Positions 52,349 to 60,855 of a DNA stretch of 64,000 nucleotides are shown here, piece by piece. Under the pieces are notes generated by a model that was not told where the DNA came from, did no database searches, and was given only the letters and a program-made list of their open reading frames with translations. Every line of letters begins with the position of its first letter. The stretch's first letter is position 1. The DNA is from Chitinophaga niabensis. GTDB lineage: Bacteria; Bacteroidota; Bacteroidia; Chitinophagales; Chitinophagaceae. The stretch is from contig NZ_CP154260.1 in the NCBI RefSeq assembly GCF_039545795.1, forward strand, positions 935,001 to 999,000, given 5' to 3'. The position numbers and the translations under genes are program-made.

Positions 52349-53539
52349 ATGAAGACAAAAAACATTTTATTGGTAATTGTAACTGTTATTGCATGCTCCT
52401 GTAAGAAAGAAGACATTAAAGTAAAGGCAGACGGAAAAATAGCCGGGATCGGTGAATTCAGTAATACCCCGCCGAAAACATTTGATCCGCTGTTAATGGC
52501 TGAGAAAATTGATGCCTATATGAATGGTAAAGTAGCGGGTTATGGATACACTATTATGCATGAAGGCAAACCGTATTTTCTGAACCAGGGCGGCGGCGGA
52601 TGGGCCCGCCACAGGGTAGATGCTCCGAATATTGCAAGGCATAACTACCAGGCACGCCAGGGTATTGCTAACGCCGCCAAGTTTGTTACAGCACTGGCTA
52701 CTATCACATTGCTCGAAAAATATGGACTTTCCCTTAATGAAAAGATCTATCCTTATCTGCCCACTAACTGGAAGCCGAGTGATGAATTTAAGCAACTGAC
52801 TTTCGGCCGTTTATTAGAGCACCGTACCGGGTTGATCAATTATGGGAGAAGACTGGCTGATTACAAGAAAACTGTGGAAGGTGCTGTAAATACAGTGATC
52901 TTTGAGGATGGATGCAGGGTCTATGATGATGTTAATTATGGCCTGGCCGTAGTGCTGCTTCCTTACCTCAGGGCAAAGAAAGGCACGGTTACTGAATACA
53001 ATACGCTGAAGGCACTGGAGAGCCAACCACTGGAATTAGAAGAGAGCCTGGTTTACCGGCTTCTCGGTCACATAAAAATGAATGTTTTCAAACCAGCAGG
53101 TTTCCCCTATTTTAATATGATGGATTATACACCATGGTCCAATAGTAGTTATCTGACTGCATACGAGTGTAACCTGGGCTATTCTACTATTGATGGCTCA
53201 ACACCCGGCGTCATAAAAGACGAAAGAATGATTGCCGGCGCCAGGGGGTTGTATATCAGTGCATCAGAATTCACGCAGCTCCAATATGCGGCTACTCAAT
53301 ACAAGATCGTGAGCAAAGAGGGGTATGAGGCTATGAGGACGCAATTATTAGGTTTTGACGGAGCTGTAATGGGTGCGCATGGGAGGTACACCTGGAAGAA
53401 AGGAAGTGGTGAGAAGTTTGAAACAATGATCTATGATTTTGGCAAAACACAGGTGGCAGTATTTGCCAACTCAATGCATAGCCAGATCAGTGATGATCCT
53501 TCTATTCTTTCAAAAGCCTTTGACGAATCCTGGAAATAA
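52349..53539 (+). CDS. S12-like lipoprotein, copy 2, catalytic residues lost
   Basis: Paralogue of the preceding gene (396 residues, lipobox ACSC), same domain layout and many shared blocks (YLNGKVAGYGYTI / YMNGKVAGYGYTI, LPTNWKPSDEFKQL). The SxxK nucleophile is replaced: NAAK (Asn108, Lys111) where copy 1 has SVTK. The YxN motif reads YDD (192-194), so its Asn is gone too. The frame is intact and expression signals are kept, which points to a non-catalytic binding role rather than a simple dead gene. Copy 2 follows copy 1 directly on the same strand. Confidence 0.87.
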   Translation: MKTKNILLVIVTVIACSCKKEDIKVKADGKIAGIGEFSNTPPKTFDPLLMAEKIDAYMNGKVAGYGYTIMHEGKPYFLNQGGGGWARHRVDAPNIARHNYQARQGIANAAKFVTALATITLLEKYGLSLNEKIYPYLPTNWKPSDEFKQLTFGRLLEHRTGLINYGRRLADYKKTVEGAVNTVIFEDGCRVYDDVNYGLAVVLLPYLRAKKGTVTEYNTLKALESQPLELEESLVYRLLGHIKMNVFKPAGFPYFNMMDYTPWSNSSYLTAYECNLGYSTIDGSTPGVIKDERMIAGARGLYISASEFTQLQYAATQYKIVSKEGYEAMRTQLLGFDGAVMGAHGRYTWKKGSGEKFETMIYDFGKTQVAVFANSMHSQISDDPSILSKAFDESWK

Positions 53540-53560
53540 CCGATACACTATAAAAACAGG

Positions 53561-53592
53561 TCCCGGTGGCATTAAGTCACCGGGATTTTTTA
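53561..53592 (+). terminator. Terminator of S12 copy 2
   Basis: TCCCGGTG, loop, CACCGGGA, then TTTTTT; homologous to the terminator of copy 1. Confidence 0.9.
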
Positions 53593-53674
53593 TTAAGCGG
53601 CAGGCCCTATCCGTTAATTCAGGGCTTCATTTTGCTGTTTTTTGCCGATCTTACCCTTTATAATCCAATTACGT

Positions 53675-54433
53675 ATGAAAATTTCAGCTTTAATTGTGGA
53701 GGATGAGTTGCTGAGCAGGGATTTCCTTTCTAACCTCGTGCGCGAATTCTGTCCGCAGCTGGAACTGGCTGGCACTGCTTCCAATGTGGAAGAGGCGGTG
53801 AAGTTTATCAATACGCATTCTCCGCAGCTGATATTCCTGGATATTGAAATGCAGACCGGCACTGGCTTCGATGTACTGCAAAGGGCTAATCACCACAACT
53901 TCCAGGTGATCTTCACTACTGCCTTTGATCATTACGCCATCCAGGCCATTAAATTCAGCGCAGTGGATTATTTACTGAAACCTATCAGCCTGGAAGAACT
54001 GGAGCTGGCAGTGGCCAAAGCGGTGAAACATATAGAAGGAAAAAAGGAGGATAACCGGCTGGACCTGCTCCTGAAGAACTTCCAAAAGCCCTCAGCCGAT
54101 GATTTCAGCATTAGCCTGAGCACTTCAGAAGGCGTTGATTTTATTCCCCTGTCCACAATCATCAGGCTGGAAGCAAAGGGCCCGTATACGATCTTTTATA
54201 TCAGGGACGGCCGCCAGATCATGGTGAGCAAAAACCTGAAGGAATATGAGCTGACCCTGCAGGAGCATGGATTTTTCAGGATCCATAACTCCTACATGAT
54301 CAACCTGAGGGATGTAAAAAGGTGGGTGAAAACGGATGGTGGTTACGCCGTGATGAGTGATGATGCCATGGTAGCCATCTCTCCGAAAAAGAAGGATGAA
54401 TTTATGACGCTGATGACAAAGCGGATGGTGTAA
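53675..54433 (+). CDS. LytTR-family response regulator (no kinase partner adjacent)
   Basis: DNA-binding response regulator of 252 residues. REC domain with LIVEDE, Asp56 (LIFLDIEMQ) and LLKPI; LytTR domain with IIRLEAKGPYTIFYIRDGRQIMVSKNLKEYE and FFRIHNSYMINLRDVKRW. ATG 53675 begins at the REC fold; an upstream ATG at 53642 adds an unrelated stretch. No LytS-type kinase is next to it. The gene downstream on the other strand is a hybrid kinase with its own REC and Hpt, so a cross-link is possible. Convergent 32-bp overlap. Confidence 0.92.
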   Translation: MKISALIVEDELLSRDFLSNLVREFCPQLELAGTASNVEEAVKFINTHSPQLIFLDIEMQTGTGFDVLQRANHHNFQVIFTTAFDHYAIQAIKFSAVDYLLKPISLEELELAVAKAVKHIEGKKEDNRLDLLLKNFQKPSADDFSISLSTSEGVDFIPLSTIIRLEAKGPYTIFYIRDGRQIMVSKNLKEYELTLQEHGFFRIHNSYMINLRDVKRWVKTDGGYAVMSDDAMVAISPKKKDEFMTLMTKRMV

Positions 54434-56699
54434 GCTGTTGTAATTCTTTGATCGCCTGCTCACAGATCTTCTTCACTTTAAGAAAACGCTTTTCATCCGC
54501 CAGTCTTTTCTGTTGCATATGCACTAAGTCTTTCCCGATATGCTGTTTCAGCCCAAAGTAACCAACTGAAGTGCTCATAGTATGGGCAATCTTATAGATC
54601 ATCTCTCCATTATTTTCTTTCATCGCCTTTTGTAAAGCAGCCAGGTCCTTAGGTGTCTGTTTGATGAAGGTGCTGATCATCTCTTTAATAAAAGCAATGT
54701 TGTTGCGTGTTTGCTCTCTGAGGAAACTGAGGTCTGTAACGGCCTTGGGCATGCAACCTGCGATGGCTTTCAGCAGTTCATTTTCACGGAAAGGTTTGGG
54801 CAGGTAATCATTCATACCTGCGGCCAGGCATCTTTCCCTTTCTCCGCTGAATGCATGTGCGGTGATGGCTATCACAGGTGTTGCCAGCTTCAGGCTTTCC
54901 CTGATCTTTTGTGTGGTGAGGTAACCATCCATGCCGGGGATCTGCAGGTCCATAAGAATGAGATCAACTTTATTCTTTTGCAGGAAGGTGATGGCCTTGG
55001 TGCCGCTATCTGCTCCGCTCACGGTGAAACCATTATTGGTAAGCATGATGCGCGTCATTTTTTGATTCAGCAGATTATCTTCCACCACCAGTATATGTAA
55101 TCCTTTACCATCTACAGTTTGCGCCTGTGCTGCTGTTTCCTTTACCTGTTTGCCCGCTTTGATGAAAGGCAGCTGTACTTTGAATTCTGTGCCTTTGTTC
55201 GGTTTGCTGCTGAGGGTAATGGTACCTCCCATCAGTTCTACCAGTTCGCGTGTAATGGCCAGTCCCAGCCCGGAGCCTCCATATTTACGGGTGATGGCAG
55301 TATCTGCCTGCGTGAACCTTTCAAATACCTTTTGCTGTTTAGCGGCTGGAATGCCGATGCCGGTATCCTTTATGCTAAACTCCACCTGCATGGTCTGCGT
55401 GGTTTCCTCTAGTACTGTACAAGCTACTGTGATACTTCCTTTCTCCGTGAATTTAATGGCATTACCAATGATGTTCAACAGGATCTGGGTAAGCCTTACG
55501 CTGTCACTTAACAGAGGTTTTTGAAGTTGTTTGCTGATGTTGCTTTTGTATGCCAGCTTTTTATGCCGCACTTTGGAAGCGAGCATCATCTCAATGGATT
55601 GCAGTAATTCCGGGAGATTAACAGGAACAGCTTCAAAACTGATCTTTTTCGCATCCAGCTTGCTGAGATCCATGATATCATTGATCGTGGAAAGCAGGTT
55701 GCTGCCGGAGGCGCAGATGGCATCCAGGTATTCTGTTTGCCGGCTGTTCAGTTTTGTTTTTTTCAGCAGTTCCGTGAAACCCAGGATAGCACTCAGTGGT
55801 GTTCTCAGTTCATGGCTCATGTTCGCCACAAAATCAGACTTTGCTTTAGACGATTCTTCTGCCAGCTGCCGGGCCTTTTCCATTTGCTCTTCCATTGTTT
55901 TACGGACAAAGAAGGTAGGGATCTCCGGCGGTATTTTGGCAATCCGGTGTTTACGGTGCGTTTTGGCAAATTGCTGGATATGCTCTTCTATCTTATGCGG
56001 GGGAGACATAATGAACGTGCAATTTTCATCTCCCTTAGCCCTGCAGGTTACTTCCACCGCGGTAAGCGGTATACCGAAACTTTCTTCACACCATCCGGAA
56101 GAATACCCCGTGCTCATAATACACACAGGCGATTTGGACTTTTCTCCGGACCTGATCCATGAATCTGCTTCAAAAGAAAAAGGATGGTGATAAACGAGGT
56201 AGTAATCATCATCCGGTGTGGGATGGCTTTCAGGGAGGATGTCCACAAAAGCCCAACCCGTATAGGCAAAATGTATCGGGCCCGCTGAGAGTTTAGACAG
56301 CGGGTCCGTTACATTCATTTGTGCATGAAAAGCCTTGGCATCATTGATGCCTAATGCATGGGCAATATCGAAAAGGAAGTTCCTGCCAATGCCAAAGGCT
56401 TCGCTTTCTCCTCTGTCTGCATACAAACTGAGGATACTGCTTAAAAAGTCTTTGGACAGGGCAGAGGCCCTTATTAATACATACCGCTCGTTACTGATCT
56501 CTATAGTGCCCTGTGAGGGATTTAAAGAGATATGCGAGAAATACTGTTTTACATTTTCTTCCGCTTTTTGAAAAAGAGGAAGAAATTCAGCAGGAACTTT
56601 TACGGAAGGTTCCTCTGCGTGCAGCGTGTAATGATTGCGCAGGGATGCGTTCTCTTTTTCCAGTGCGCGGATCCTTTCTTGTAGTGTTGAGGTTTTCAT
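54402..56699 (-). CDS. Soluble hybrid histidine kinase with V4R-type ligand domain and Hpt
   Basis: Cytosolic sensor of 765 residues with no membrane helix. Residues about 60-235 form an XylR_N/V4R region (GYSSGWCEESFGIPLTAVEVTCRAKGDENCTF, with Cys203, 219, 227), the domain that in XylR/DmpR binds aromatic small molecules. Then HisKA SHELRTPL (His296), HATPase (GNAIKF, DTGIGIP, GGSGLGLAI), REC with Asp584 (LMDLQIPGMDG) and a C-terminal Hpt with His706 (IAHTMSTS). Its start is 2 bp after the monooxygenase stop, so the two are one operon. Likely senses a hydrophobic or aromatic metabolite. Confidence 0.9.
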   Translation of the reverse strand: MKTSTLQERIRALEKENASLRNHYTLHAEEPSVKVPAEFLPLFQKAEENVKQYFSHISLNPSQGTIEISNERYVLIRASALSKDFLSSILSLYADRGESEAFGIGRNFLFDIAHALGINDAKAFHAQMNVTDPLSKLSAGPIHFAYTGWAFVDILPESHPTPDDDYYLVYHHPFSFEADSWIRSGEKSKSPVCIMSTGYSSGWCEESFGIPLTAVEVTCRAKGDENCTFIMSPPHKIEEHIQQFAKTHRKHRIAKIPPEIPTFFVRKTMEEQMEKARQLAEESSKAKSDFVANMSHELRTPLSAILGFTELLKKTKLNSRQTEYLDAICASGSNLLSTINDIMDLSKLDAKKISFEAVPVNLPELLQSIEMMLASKVRHKKLAYKSNISKQLQKPLLSDSVRLTQILLNIIGNAIKFTEKGSITVACTVLEETTQTMQVEFSIKDTGIGIPAAKQQKVFERFTQADTAITRKYGGSGLGLAITRELVELMGGTITLSSKPNKGTEFKVQLPFIKAGKQVKETAAQAQTVDGKGLHILVVEDNLLNQKMTRIMLTNNGFTVSGADSGTKAITFLQKNKVDLILMDLQIPGMDGYLTTQKIRESLKLATPVIAITAHAFSGERERCLAAGMNDYLPKPFRENELLKAIAGCMPKAVTDLSFLREQTRNNIAFIKEMISTFIKQTPKDLAALQKAMKENNGEMIYKIAHTMSTSVGYFGLKQHIGKDLVHMQQKRLADEKRFLKVKKICEQAIKELQQLTPSALSSAS

Positions 56700-56701
56700 C
56701 G

Positions 56702-58198
56702 TTATTGGACGATTTCGGCTGTTCTGTAAACCGCCGGTTGGGGGTACTCCCGTTTAACTGTTGTTTGCAACAAAATACGATAATCTTTCGGGTTAATAGG
56801 TTTAAAAAATTCGTAGGGCGCCCACCGTGTAGCGGTAGTACGTAAGCCCATGTCCCGCATGAGCTGGTCCAGGTGCATGAAGTTAAATGGGGCTACACAG
56901 GTGCCACTGAATTCTGCAGAGATAGGGCGGCTGCGCTGGCGCCAGTTGGCCATGTATGCCATGTCCTGCTCAATACCTTCCCGTGTGGGCAGTTCCAGTT
57001 TTCCCTGTACATAACGCACCAACCAGTTTGCGGCTACTTCTGAAGTAAGGGTGGTGAACAGGCTGGAATTATACCCTACAAAACCCAGTTGCGGAACTTC
57101 AGGGTGGAGGATGTTGCGGAACAGGCGGTAGGTACCATTACTGTCTATGATTTTGTCTGCATACTGCTTTTCAAGGAAGGGCAGCGATTGGGTGAAACCG
57201 GTGCCGCATACCACCAGGTCTGGTGTAAGCACTTTGCCGTTTTGCAGGTAGAGTTTATTTCCTTCAAAATGACATACCTCTGTTTGCTGTGCTTTGATCA
57301 GGCCATCCTGTACTTTCTGATAGAAACCATCCGGCGCTACGCCTAAGCTGCAGCTGATCTGGTCTTCTATTTTATGTTGTGGTACCATGCCGCAGGCCTT
57401 CAGTTTAAACTGGCTTTTTAACAGCAGTTCCAATCCCCGCCACTGTGCCCAAACCATCGGTTTGCCTACGGTATGCAGTATTTTCTGGAAAAGCGTTTTA
57501 CGGGGGCAGTTAAAGAAAGCTTCTGAGAAACGGGAGAAGAGCAGGTAACGCATATTCAATACATTCCCGAAATAACGAGGCACTTTCCATTGTGCTTTAC
57601 GATACAGAAGATGGCATTCGCTGGAACGGTCTGCTGCCAGTGTAGCAATGTCTGTAGCAGATTTCGCGAAACCTATTACGGCTACGGATTTGTTTTCCAG
57701 CAGGGCCGGATCATTCACGGCAGAGGAATGCAGCACTTTTCCTGTAAAACTTTCCATTCCTTTGAATGCAGGTATATGAGGCTTATGAAAAGTGCCGGTG
57801 CAGATAGCAACGAAGTGGAAATGCAGGGCTTCCGTGTTACCGGAAGGGTCCTGCACTTCCATCCGCCATTCGCCATTGTTGAATTGTAATTGAGTGACAG
57901 TTGTCTGGAAACGAATACGGGTAATAATATTAAAGTGAGTGGCATAGTCTTCCAGGTACCTTTGCACCTGTTCTCCTGAGGGCCAGAGCGGGTAATGGGA
58001 GGGCATGGGGAAATCAGAAAAAGCATATTCATCCCTGGTGGTTTGTGTGGCCACATTCAGATAAGAACGGCTTTTTTCCCAAACGCCGCCAATGGCTTTG
58101 GCTTTTTCTATAACAGTTACATGATATCCTTGTTCAAGGAAAGCTTTTGCAGTGGCAAGGCCGCTGAGTCCGGCGCCGATAATTCCAATATGTTTCAT
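56702..58198 (-). CDS. Flavin-containing monooxygenase-like FAD/NAD(P) enzyme
   Basis: Flavoprotein monooxygenase of 498 residues. FAD Rossmann motif GIIGAGLSGLATA at the start, NADP motif VIGFAKSATDIA (third glycine replaced by Ala), and the FMO fingerprint FTGKVLHSSAV, with CGTGFTQSLPFL near the C-terminus. Such enzymes oxygenate S, N or ketone (Baeyer-Villiger) substrates. ATG 58198 is chosen because it starts the FAD fold directly. The longer frame upstream runs through the divergent promoter region. Co-operonic with the V4R kinase and divergent from a methyltransferase. Confidence 0.88.
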   Translation of the reverse strand: MKHIGIIGAGLSGLATAKAFLEQGYHVTVIEKAKAIGGVWEKSRSYLNVATQTTRDEYAFSDFPMPSHYPLWPSGEQVQRYLEDYATHFNIITRIRFQTTVTQLQFNNGEWRMEVQDPSGNTEALHFHFVAICTGTFHKPHIPAFKGMESFTGKVLHSSAVNDPALLENKSVAVIGFAKSATDIATLAADRSSECHLLYRKAQWKVPRYFGNVLNMRYLLFSRFSEAFFNCPRKTLFQKILHTVGKPMVWAQWRGLELLLKSQFKLKACGMVPQHKIEDQISCSLGVAPDGFYQKVQDGLIKAQQTEVCHFEGNKLYLQNGKVLTPDLVVCGTGFTQSLPFLEKQYADKIIDSNGTYRLFRNILHPEVPQLGFVGYNSSLFTTLTSEVAANWLVRYVQGKLELPTREGIEQDMAYMANWRQRSRPISAEFSGTCVAPFNFMHLDQLMRDMGLRTTATRWAPYEFFKPINPKDYRILLQTTVKREYPQPAVYRTAEIVQ

Positions 58199-58250
58199 GG
58201 TGTGGGGGTTTAATGATACGAATGTAGTGGGGAGCCGATTGTAAAAAGGG

Positions 58251-58308
58251 GTGGAATTAATGTATGGGGTGTTTTGGTTAACCCAATTCAGCTTTCCGTT
58301 AATTCCAC
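58251..58308. promoter_or_regulatory. 58-bp three-part dyad in the divergent monooxygenase/methyltransferase promoter
   Basis: GTGGAATTAA (58251-58260) and its perfect complement TTAATTCCAC (58299-58308) flank, at 15 bp on each side, a central palindrome GGTTAACC (58276-58283). Both dyads have the same centre (58279.5). Arms are 48 bp apart centre to centre. Looks like an operator that binds a multimeric regulator. Confidence 0.7.
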
Positions 58309-58361
58309 TTTCGAAGATCCTGCCGTTGCCCTCATCTTTACAGCATAAAACTAAACACCCC

Positions 58362-59252
58362 ATGAAAACAAGTAACGAGCCTATCGCATTCCTCAGAGAA
58401 GTAATTGCAAATGGCGGCCCCGAAACTGAACAGTACGACACCTTACATCTTGTGTTCGATGCAATTTCCTCCGCTTTCAAAGCTGGGAATATTACCGCAG
58501 CAGAACTGGAAGCTTTACAAACAGGACTGGAAGAAACAGATACCATCCTGGGCCATGTAAAATCCAAACCATTTGGTTATGCGGGAGACTTCCTGATCAT
58601 TGATAAGATCTACCGTGAGCAGGTAACAGCAGATCAGCGGTTTGAGAAGTGGGATAACTTCTGGCATGAACAACCGGCCTGCAGGGCAGTACGGAACCGG
58701 AAAGATTATTTCATTCATACCATCCTGGATGCATTGCAACATCAGCCCGCTTTACGTTTATTAAATGTGGCCAGCGGTCCGGCAAGAGACCTGGCAGAGA
58801 TCTACAGCCTGATAGATCCTTCACGTTTGCAAACAGTATGTGTGGAAGCAGATGAACATGCTATCAACTATGCAAAAGAATTGAATGAATCACATGCCGC
58901 GCAGGTAGAATTCGTTCATCGTAATATTTTCCGTTTCAATACAGCAGAACAATTTGATGTTGTATGGAGCGCGGGATTGTTTGATTATTTCGAGGATAAG
59001 ATCTTTGTGAAACTGCTGCGTAAGTTCATGAGCTGGACGAAACCAGGTGGAGAAGTGATCATCGGGAATTTTGGCGATCATAATCCTACCCGTAATTATA
59101 TGGAACTGATGGGAGATTGGTATTTACATCATCGTTCTGCGGAAGAACTGATGAATATGGCATTGGAAGCAGGAGCTTCCAGGGGTGATGTAAGCGTAGG
59201 CAGGGAAGATGAGGGGGTGAATCTGTTCCTGCATGTAAGAGTAGGGGTTTAA
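58362..59252 (+). CDS. Class I SAM-dependent methyltransferase, PhcB-like
   Basis: Cytosolic methyltransferase of 296 residues. Family block SKPFGYAGDFLIIDKIYRE and ACRAVRNRKDYF, then SAM motif I NVASGPARDLAEI (134-146), acidic VEADEHAINYA, and SAGLFDYFEDK. I associate the KPxGYAGD and AVRNR signature with proteins annotated after PhcB, which makes the 3-hydroxypalmitate methyl ester signal of Ralstonia; this is unverified. It is divergent from the monooxygenase/V4R kinase operon across a shared dyad. ATG 58362 begins the conserved fold; upstream ATGs lie in the promoter. Confidence 0.82.
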   Translation: MKTSNEPIAFLREVIANGGPETEQYDTLHLVFDAISSAFKAGNITAAELEALQTGLEETDTILGHVKSKPFGYAGDFLIIDKIYREQVTADQRFEKWDNFWHEQPACRAVRNRKDYFIHTILDALQHQPALRLLNVASGPARDLAEIYSLIDPSRLQTVCVEADEHAINYAKELNESHAAQVEFVHRNIFRFNTAEQFDVVWSAGLFDYFEDKIFVKLLRKFMSWTKPGGEVIIGNFGDHNPTRNYMELMGDWYLHHRSAEELMNMALEAGASRGDVSVGREDEGVNLFLHVRVGV

Positions 59253-59282
59253 TCCCCCTTACTCTTCCCATGGCGGATAAGA

Positions 59283-59660
59283 TCAGCCTTTATCAACTGT
59301 GACCATTTGCTCTTTGCTGCGCTGCATGATATTTTGCTTATGCATGCTGCCCCAGGCATGCAGGGAAGCCAATACAGGTTTCAGTGTTTCGGCATATTCT
59401 GTTCGTTCGTATTCTACAGATGTATCAGGATGCACGACCCTTTTCACGAAACCATTTTGCTCCAGATCTTTCAATTCTCCGGATAATACCCTGGCAGAAA
59501 TACCATCCAGGTGGCGTTGTAATTCATTGAACCTTACGGCACCTTCTGACAATGCTATGATAATGCGTAGTTTCCATTTCCCTCCTATCACATAAATGGC
59601 ATCGTTTACTGCCGGTAATACTTTAAGGCACGGTGTTTTCAGTATTTCTTGCTGCTTCAT
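59283..59660 (-). CDS. HxlR-family winged-helix regulator
   Basis: DNA-binding regulator of 125 residues: GGKWKLRIIIALSEGAVRFNELQRHLDGISARVLSGELKDLEQNGFVKRVVHPDTSVEYERTEYAETLKPVLASLHAWG. No cofactor domain. One candidate cysteine near the start (TPCLKV) could sense quinones or electrophiles, as in some HxlR/YodB proteins. Divergent from the azoreductase gene across 88 bp, which it most likely represses. Confidence 0.9.
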   Translation of the reverse strand: MKQQEILKTPCLKVLPAVNDAIYVIGGKWKLRIIIALSEGAVRFNELQRHLDGISARVLSGELKDLEQNGFVKRVVHPDTSVEYERTEYAETLKPVLASLHAWGSMHKQNIMQRSKEQMVTVDKG

Positions 59661-59675
59661 AATATGCTGTTTGCG

Positions 59676-59691
59676 CTAACCTGAATGTTAG
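59676..59691. promoter_or_regulatory. Candidate HxlR operator CTAAC-N6-GTTAG
   Basis: 5-bp perfect inverted repeat in the 88-bp gap between the HxlR gene and azoR. Short and not unique in composition, so weak evidence by itself. Confidence 0.35.
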
Positions 59692-59748
59692 TAGTAACCT
59701 ATGGATTAGCTTGAATCATCCATGTGCAAAGGTATATAGTTTTGTGTT

Positions 59749-60336
59749 ATGAAAAAGATATTGCACATCAGTTCAAGCCCCAGAGGGGCTGCGTCCAGCA
59801 GTATTTTGCTGGGTAACAGGATCATAGAAAAAATAAAGAACCTCCACCCCGGCAGTACGGTAGTGGTGAATGATACTACAGAGAAAGATTATCCGCACCT
59901 GGATGCGGCGCTGATCAATGCCTATAAGGCAACGGACAAGCCGGAGGACGTGCTGAAGGATTCGGATGCTGCGGTACAGGAGTTGTTTGATGCGGATGTA
60001 ATTGTGATCGGGGTTCCGATGTATAATTTCAATTTGCCCTCTGCCTTGAAAGCATGGATAGATCATGTTGTCCGCCCGGGTGTGACATTCAGTTATGCTA
60101 CCGGCAAACCGGAGGGCTTGCTGAAAGACAAAAAGGTATACCTGGCGATCGCAGCAAATGGGGTTTATTCAGAAGGGCCTATGCAGGCTTATGATCATGC
60201 AGAGCCTTATTTACGGTTCATTCTTGGATTTATCGGGCTTACAGATATCACTACGTTCCGCATAGAAGGAGGCGGTATTCCGGGAATTATGGAAACGGCG
60301 GTTCAAAAGGGATTAGAGAGTGTAGCAGTAGCATAG
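59749..60336 (+). CDS. azoR: FMN-dependent NADH-azoreductase/quinone reductase
   Basis: Flavodoxin-like FMN-dependent reductase of 195 residues that reduces azo dyes and quinones. Start HISSSPRGAASSSILLGNRI (FMN phosphate loop), GVPMYNFNLPSALKAWIDHVVRPGVTF (FMN ring loop), and LAIAANGVYSEG. Divergent from an HxlR regulator, a typical quinone or electrophile detoxification pair. Confidence 0.93.
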   Translation: MKKILHISSSPRGAASSSILLGNRIIEKIKNLHPGSTVVVNDTTEKDYPHLDAALINAYKATDKPEDVLKDSDAAVQELFDADVIVIGVPMYNFNLPSALKAWIDHVVRPGVTFSYATGKPEGLLKDKKVYLAIAANGVYSEGPMQAYDHAEPYLRFILGFIGLTDITTFRIEGGGIPGIMETAVQKGLESVAVA

Positions 60337-60476
60337 ATAAAGCAAGGAGAGTCCTTTGCATTCCCTATCTTGAGCCTATGTCGAGCCTATGTCAAGAATC
60401 CGGCAAATAGGCCAAATTGCAACGTATTGTCATTAATATTCATCCATAAAGTGACGGAAACCCCTATTTTTGTGTC

Positions 60477-60779
60477 ATGCGTTTGCTGACATACATATTT
60501 GCGATGCTCGTGTTAACACTTAGCTGCCTGCCTTGTGCGGATGCTAATGTGGCACACGGGCATTCGGAAAGTATTTCTGTAACGCAGCCTGTTCAGGACC
60601 AGCATCCGGATGCCTGTTCCCCATTCTGCATTTGCACATGCTGTGCCAGTTTTTCATTCATTTATCATACGGCCATCACTTTAAGGGTGCCGGTTACTTC
60701 TTCTCATTTCGGCTTTTTCTATGCAGATTCCCTGCATGAAATTTCCCTTCCCATCTGGCAGCCGCCTCAGTTAGTTTAA
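60477..60779 (+). CDS. Small Cys/His-rich exported protein, DUF6660-like
   Basis: A 100-residue protein: signal peptide (MRLLTYIFAMLVLTLSCLPCADA), then HGHSESISV and a cysteine cluster (DACSPFCICTCC). The pattern is what I know as DUF6660, found ahead of heavy-metal efflux genes in Bacteroidota. It lies 76 bp upstream of the CusA-like pump, on the same strand. Cys and His suggest metal binding (Cu, Zn, Ag or Co), not shown directly. TATTTTTG at 60465-60472 is only five bases from the ATG, so no leader would remain if it is the -7 box. Confidence 0.65.
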   Translation: MRLLTYIFAMLVLTLSCLPCADANVAHGHSESISVTQPVQDQHPDACSPFCICTCCASFSFIYHTAITLRVPVTSSHFGFFYADSLHEISLPIWQPPQLV

Positions 60780-60855
60780 TGTATCCTTTTTTAGCTGTGT
60801 TCATACGGGACCCGTATGGCGCAAGGTTATGCATTCAACTAACTTTTACTGAAAC

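Noticed and set aside
56702..58567. Longer start for the monooxygenase (621 codons)
   Set aside because: The extra 123 residues cross the divergent promoter and antisense methyltransferase start and have no fold; the FAD motif begins at ATG 58198.
59737..59744. TAGTTTTG as -7 box of azoR
   Set aside because: Only four bases before the ATG, and no -33 at the right distance. A leaderless transcript is possible but not shown.
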